This document shows positions 60,105 through 62,383 of a stretch of 62,383 nucleotides of DNA, one piece after another. This DNA comes from Isotricha intestinalis (Eukaryota > Ciliophora > Litostomatea > Vestibuliferida > Isotrichidae): contig JAJJLU010000375.1 in assembly GCA_023807065.1 (NCBI GenBank), positions 1-62,383 on the forward strand, given 5' to 3'. Within the stretch, counting starts at the first letter, position 1. Each line of letters starts with the position of its first letter. Under the pieces are notes generated by a model. It ran no database searches, was not told where the DNA came from, and was given only the letters and a program-made list of their open reading frames with translations. Both the position numbers and the translations under genes were made by a program.

Positions 60105-61064
60105 ATGGGGAAAAGAACCATAGAAATAAAAAAGATAGATAATCAACTATCTCGTCAAATAACATATTATAAAAGAAAAAAAGGTCTAATTAAAAAAGGA
60201 TTAGAATTATCTCTTTTATGTGATGTTGAATTATTTTTAATCATTCTTGATAATAAAAAAAAAGCTTCAATTCTTTCTACAAATAATGGCTCATTAAATT
60301 TTTTATGCGATTATTTTCATAAAAATAATTATTTCAGTATTAAAGAATTTTTTAATATTAATGATTATAAAAAGTTATGTAATCAAAAATTGAAGAAAAA
60401 TGATATTAATAAGATATTAAATGAAGAAATCTTAAATAGCAGTACAAAATGTACTTCTATTGATAAAGAATCTAAAACTTTAAAATTTCAAAATTCAATT
60501 AAAAAATTTGATGATGATTATTATTTCACTAATTTAAATTTAAAAAAAAAAAATTATAATAAAATTAATGATAATAATTACTTTAATTGTAATTTTATGA
60601 ATAATAAATCAGAAAAATTAAACAATTTTTCAAATGATATTTCAAATAGAAATGATAACTTCATTGGTTTAAATAAAAAAAGAATAGAAAATAAACAATT
60701 AGAATTTTCATTTGGTAATAATTCTTTAAATTTTTTTGACAATGTTGAATTAAATAATAATCAATCATTCGAAAAATCAAATACATTAAATATATCAGGA
60801 AATAACAAAATACTTTGTATTAATAAGTTACCAAATTATTCTTATAATCCTAAAATTATTAAATCGAATAAAGAAACAAAATCAAAGACTACTATTTTGA
60901 TACCTAGAATTAAAAATAACGATTTAAATATAAACAATAATTGTCTTGATTGTTCTTCTCAAAATGATTTAGATCATTACATTAATAATAATTTAAAAAT
61001 TAATGAATCTTATTTTTTAAACATAAATTATATTCCTAATTCTTTTGTTCAACATAATAAATAA
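60105..61064 (+). CDS. MADS-box (MEF2/SRF-type) transcription factor
   Basis: The first 60 residues of this 319-aa protein are a clear MADS box (MGKRTIEIKKIDNQLSRQIT, then the YYKRKKGLIKKGLELSLLCD helix and the VELFLIIL strand). The basic start, RKKGLIKK, LSLLCD and a hydrophobic strand are canonical for DNA binding and dimerisation. Type II (MEF2-like) is more probable because of the LSLLCDVEL form. The remainder is Asn/Lys/Ser-rich and disordered, with no K-box or recognisable SAM/MEF2 domain. Such factors bind CArG-type sites as dimers. The gene has a 218 bp upstream spacer and no introns. Confidence 0.9.
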   Translation: MGKRTIEIKKIDNQLSRQITYYKRKKGLIKKGLELSLLCDVELFLIILDNKKKASILSTNNGSLNFLCDYFHKNNYFSIKEFFNINDYKKLCNQKLKKNDINKILNEEILNSSTKCTSIDKESKTLKFQNSIKKFDDDYYFTNLNLKKKNYNKINDNNYFNCNFMNNKSEKLNNFSNDISNRNDNFIGLNKKRIENKQLEFSFGNNSLNFFDNVELNNNQSFEKSNTLNISGNNKILCINKLPNYSYNPKIIKSNKETKSKTTILIPRIKNNDLNINNNCLDCSSQNDLDHYINNNLKINESYFLNINYIPNSFVQHNK

Positions 61065-61223
61065 CTTTATAAATAAAAAACAATAATTGAAAAATATTTA
61101 ATTAATTTATATATATACAGATTTGAAATAAATTTAACTTAAAAAAAATCTTTTAGAAAAAAACAAGAAATTTAATTTAAAAAAAACAATAAAATTTAAT
61201 TTTCAATTTTATCAAATTTCTTA

Positions 61224-61931
61224 CTACAATCCCCAAACTATTTTATATTTTCTAAATCCCCAATCACTTTGGTCTTTAACATCATTAACAGGTTTCATCC
61301 AATAATTATTAACTTTATATTTAGGATTTAAAATTTTATCAGTTTTATCTCTATAACTCATAGTTAAATTATACATAGTTTGATAATCACCTTTATTGAA
61401 ATTTTTTTGACAACCATGTCCAGTTAATAAAGGATTATAAATTCCAGTTTGTCTAGTATTAAATAATCCTTTAGTATCATTAATATGATTATTACTTAAA
61501 ATTTTTTGAGTATTATAAACTAAAGGATTTGATTTCATATTAAATCCTTCTGTCATTTGCATTCTTCTATCTGCTTCTAATTCTTCTGGTAAAAATTTAT
61601 TTTTATCTTCTAATATATATGGATTTGTTTCTTGTTTATGATATAATTTCATATAATCTGAAAAATTCTCTTTTGAAAATACTATATTCAAATCAAAATT
61701 TGAATTTTGAGTATTTGTAAATTCATTTTTTGATACTTTTATATCACGAATTGTTGGCTTTGGCCATTTATATTTATCTATATATTCTGATTTTGTTGTT
61801 GCTGATAATGGACGAGTCTTATATTTTGCCTTTAATTCTTCACCAAATAAATCTTCGTTGTAATTTCCTATTTTTACTCCTGTTCGATATGGGTTTATGT
61901 ATTCTTTACGGTAATTCTGGTAAAAGATCAT
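61224..61931 (-). CDS. Hypothetical protein, possibly ciliary/axonemal
   Basis: This 235-aa protein has many Tyr, Pro, Asn and Trp residues in short turns, as in NPYRTGVKIGNYNEDLFG, KTRPLSATTKSEYIDKYKWP, DKNKFLPEELEADRRMQM, TRQTGIYNPLLTGHGC and YWMKPVNDVKDQSDWGFRKY. This style is typical of axonemal microtubule inner proteins and other small flagellar proteins that lie extended along tubulin. I cannot assign a specific family. It has no membrane segment. Its stop is TAG, the only one among the complete genes. The protein ends in VWGL. Confidence 0.62.
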   Translation of the reverse strand: MIFYQNYRKEYINPYRTGVKIGNYNEDLFGEELKAKYKTRPLSATTKSEYIDKYKWPKPTIRDIKVSKNEFTNTQNSNFDLNIVFSKENFSDYMKLYHKQETNPYILEDKNKFLPEELEADRRMQMTEGFNMKSNPLVYNTQKILSNNHINDTKGLFNTRQTGIYNPLLTGHGCQKNFNKGDYQTMYNLTMSYRDKTDKILNPKYKVNNYWMKPVNDVKDQSDWGFRKYKIVWGL

Positions 61932-62061
61932 TTTTTTTTTATATATTTATTTTTGGTTTTAAAATTTTTTAAAATAATTTTTGTATTTTTTTACATTAAG
62001 GGAATAATTTAATATTAATTATTCATTATAATTAATATTTTTACAATAGTAATTAATTAAT

Positions 62062-62322
62062 CTAATTGTCATTTTTGAATCCATAAAAAGGTTTTGAATG
62101 TAATAAAAATCTGTCAATTCTATATTCACTATTATATATTATGTTATTATTAGAATTCATAAATTTCCTCTCTCTTATTTGTCTATATTCACTATTTGAA
62201 ATTAAATTAGATTTAATAGGGAAAACATTTATTATTTCTTTAGCTAAATCTGAATTAATATTTTTTTTGATTGCTTTTAATATTTCTTCTTTACATTTAT
62301 TTTTATTTATTTTTTTTAATTT
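62062..62322 (-). CDS. Gene fragment abutting the right telomere (5' incomplete)
   Basis: On the minus strand, a frame open from about 62322 to a TAG at 62062-62064 encodes roughly 86 codons with coding-like sequence. It reads KCKEEILKAIKKNINSDLAK, EIINVFPIKSNLI, EYRQIRERKFMNSNNN and finally FYGFKNDN. There is no ATG before the internal one in KFMNSN, and the frame opens next to a poly(A)/telomere junction about 20 bp away. Either the chromosome end truncates a larger gene or a short gene begins at the internal ATG. Codon and amino-acid composition match neighbouring genes. No family is recognised. Confidence 0.5.
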   Translation of the reverse strand, partial: KLKKINKNKCKEEILKAIKKNINSDLAKEIINVFPIKSNLISNSEYRQIRERKFMNSNNNIIYNSEYRIDRFLLHSKPFYGFKNDN

Positions 62323-62326
62323 TTAA

Positions 62327-62383
62327 TTTTTTTTTTTTTTTGGTGTTTGGGGTTTGGGGTTTGGGGTTTGGGGCACAACCCCA
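62327..62383. repeat. Right telomere-like end, T15 run then (TTTGGGG)4 and a CACAACCCCA tail
   Basis: A run of 15 T is followed by GGTG and four perfect TTTGGGG units (62346-62373), G-rich towards the 3' end as expected for a right telomere. The unit differs from the left end (ATTGGGG when read on this strand) by one base. The last ten bases, CACAACCCCA, leave the repeat and contain CCCCA, complementary to the preceding TGGGG. They may be a fold-back or library artefact, or a terminal hairpin. Confidence 0.85.

Noticed and set aside
315..61931. Alternative ciliate code (TAA/TAG=Gln or TGA=Trp)
   Set aside because: Many long ORFs end cleanly in TAA next to AT-rich spacers, use CAA for Gln and TGG for Trp, and match homologue lengths.
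62141..62326. Plus-strand 61-codon frame near the right end
   Set aside because: The minus strand of the same stretch has a more protein-like composition; the plus frame is Leu/Phe-rich low complexity.
1..62383. Transposon, virus, CRISPR array or bacterial operon
   Set aside because: No transposase, integrase, capsid or cas-like protein, no regularly spaced direct repeats, and all recognisable genes are eukaryotic.

Overview
This looks like one complete, small, linear eukaryotic chromosome, capped at both ends by C4/G4 telomere-like repeats (CCCCAAT x7 on the left, TTTGGGG x4 on the right). It is extremely AT-rich and gene-dense: about 30 genes lie in 62 kb on both strands, with short intergenic gaps and almost no introns. 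The few introns are tiny (three of 29 nt, one of 34 nt, all GT-AG). Gene content is eukaryotic and protist-like: a PKG-type kinase, a tmcB-like PAS membrane protein, a SEC8 exocyst subunit, TRAPPC12, a CNOT4-like protein, a TMEM151-like protein and Asn-rich tails. Together these point to a ciliate macronuclear chromosome. Long ORFs read through with the standard code (Gln as CAA; TAA/TAG as stops), which excludes TAA/TAG=Gln ciliates such as Tetrahymena and Paramecium. A standard-code litostome, for example a rumen entodiniomorph, is my best inference. I recall CCCCAAT-type telomeres being reported for such ciliates but cannot verify this here.

Layout: 0.3-6 kb carries an SNF1/AMPK-type kinase, an unknown protein and a TBC Rab-GAP. 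From 7 to 20 kb, four plus-strand genes encode a giant type I surface protein, an SPFH protein, exocyst SEC8 and a long coiled-coil protein. From 20 to 30 kb come a GARP/EARP-like tether subunit, a RING-less CNOT4-like protein, a metallophosphoesterase, TRAPPC12 (with a 29-nt intron) and a PP4R1-like HEAT protein. A 1.15 kb gap follows, then the tmcB/PAS membrane protein at 31-35 kb. From 35 to 45.5 kb all genes are on the minus strand: two coiled-coil unknowns (one with a 29-nt intron), an INTS9-like protein, a three-exon cyclin, a PKG with four cNMP-like modules, and ribosomal protein eL22. From 45.7 to 62 kb come an FCP1/NIF phosphatase with an internal frame discontinuity, a coiled-coil protein, a divergent lipid-anchored GTPase, NAA50, a Trf4-type nucleotidyltransferase, two unknowns, an RCC1-repeat protein, a TMEM151-like protein, a MADS-box factor, a possible ciliary protein and a gene fragment abutting the right telomere.

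The genes are ordinary housekeeping, signalling and membrane-traffic genes; I see no operon, transposon or viral block. Several encode vesicle-tethering or Rab-cycle proteins (TBC, SEC8, Vps54/50-like, TRAPPC12). Four proteins start with MG- sequences typical of N-myristoylation (TBC, PKG, GTPase, RCC1).

The least expected signals are these: a sharp switch within genes of the synonymous third base (ATA to ATT for Ile) partway along several ORFs; telomere repeats that differ by one base between the two ends; a frame discontinuity at the only gene-associated TGA terminator; and PKG cyclic-nucleotide modules lacking the usual phosphate-binding arginine.
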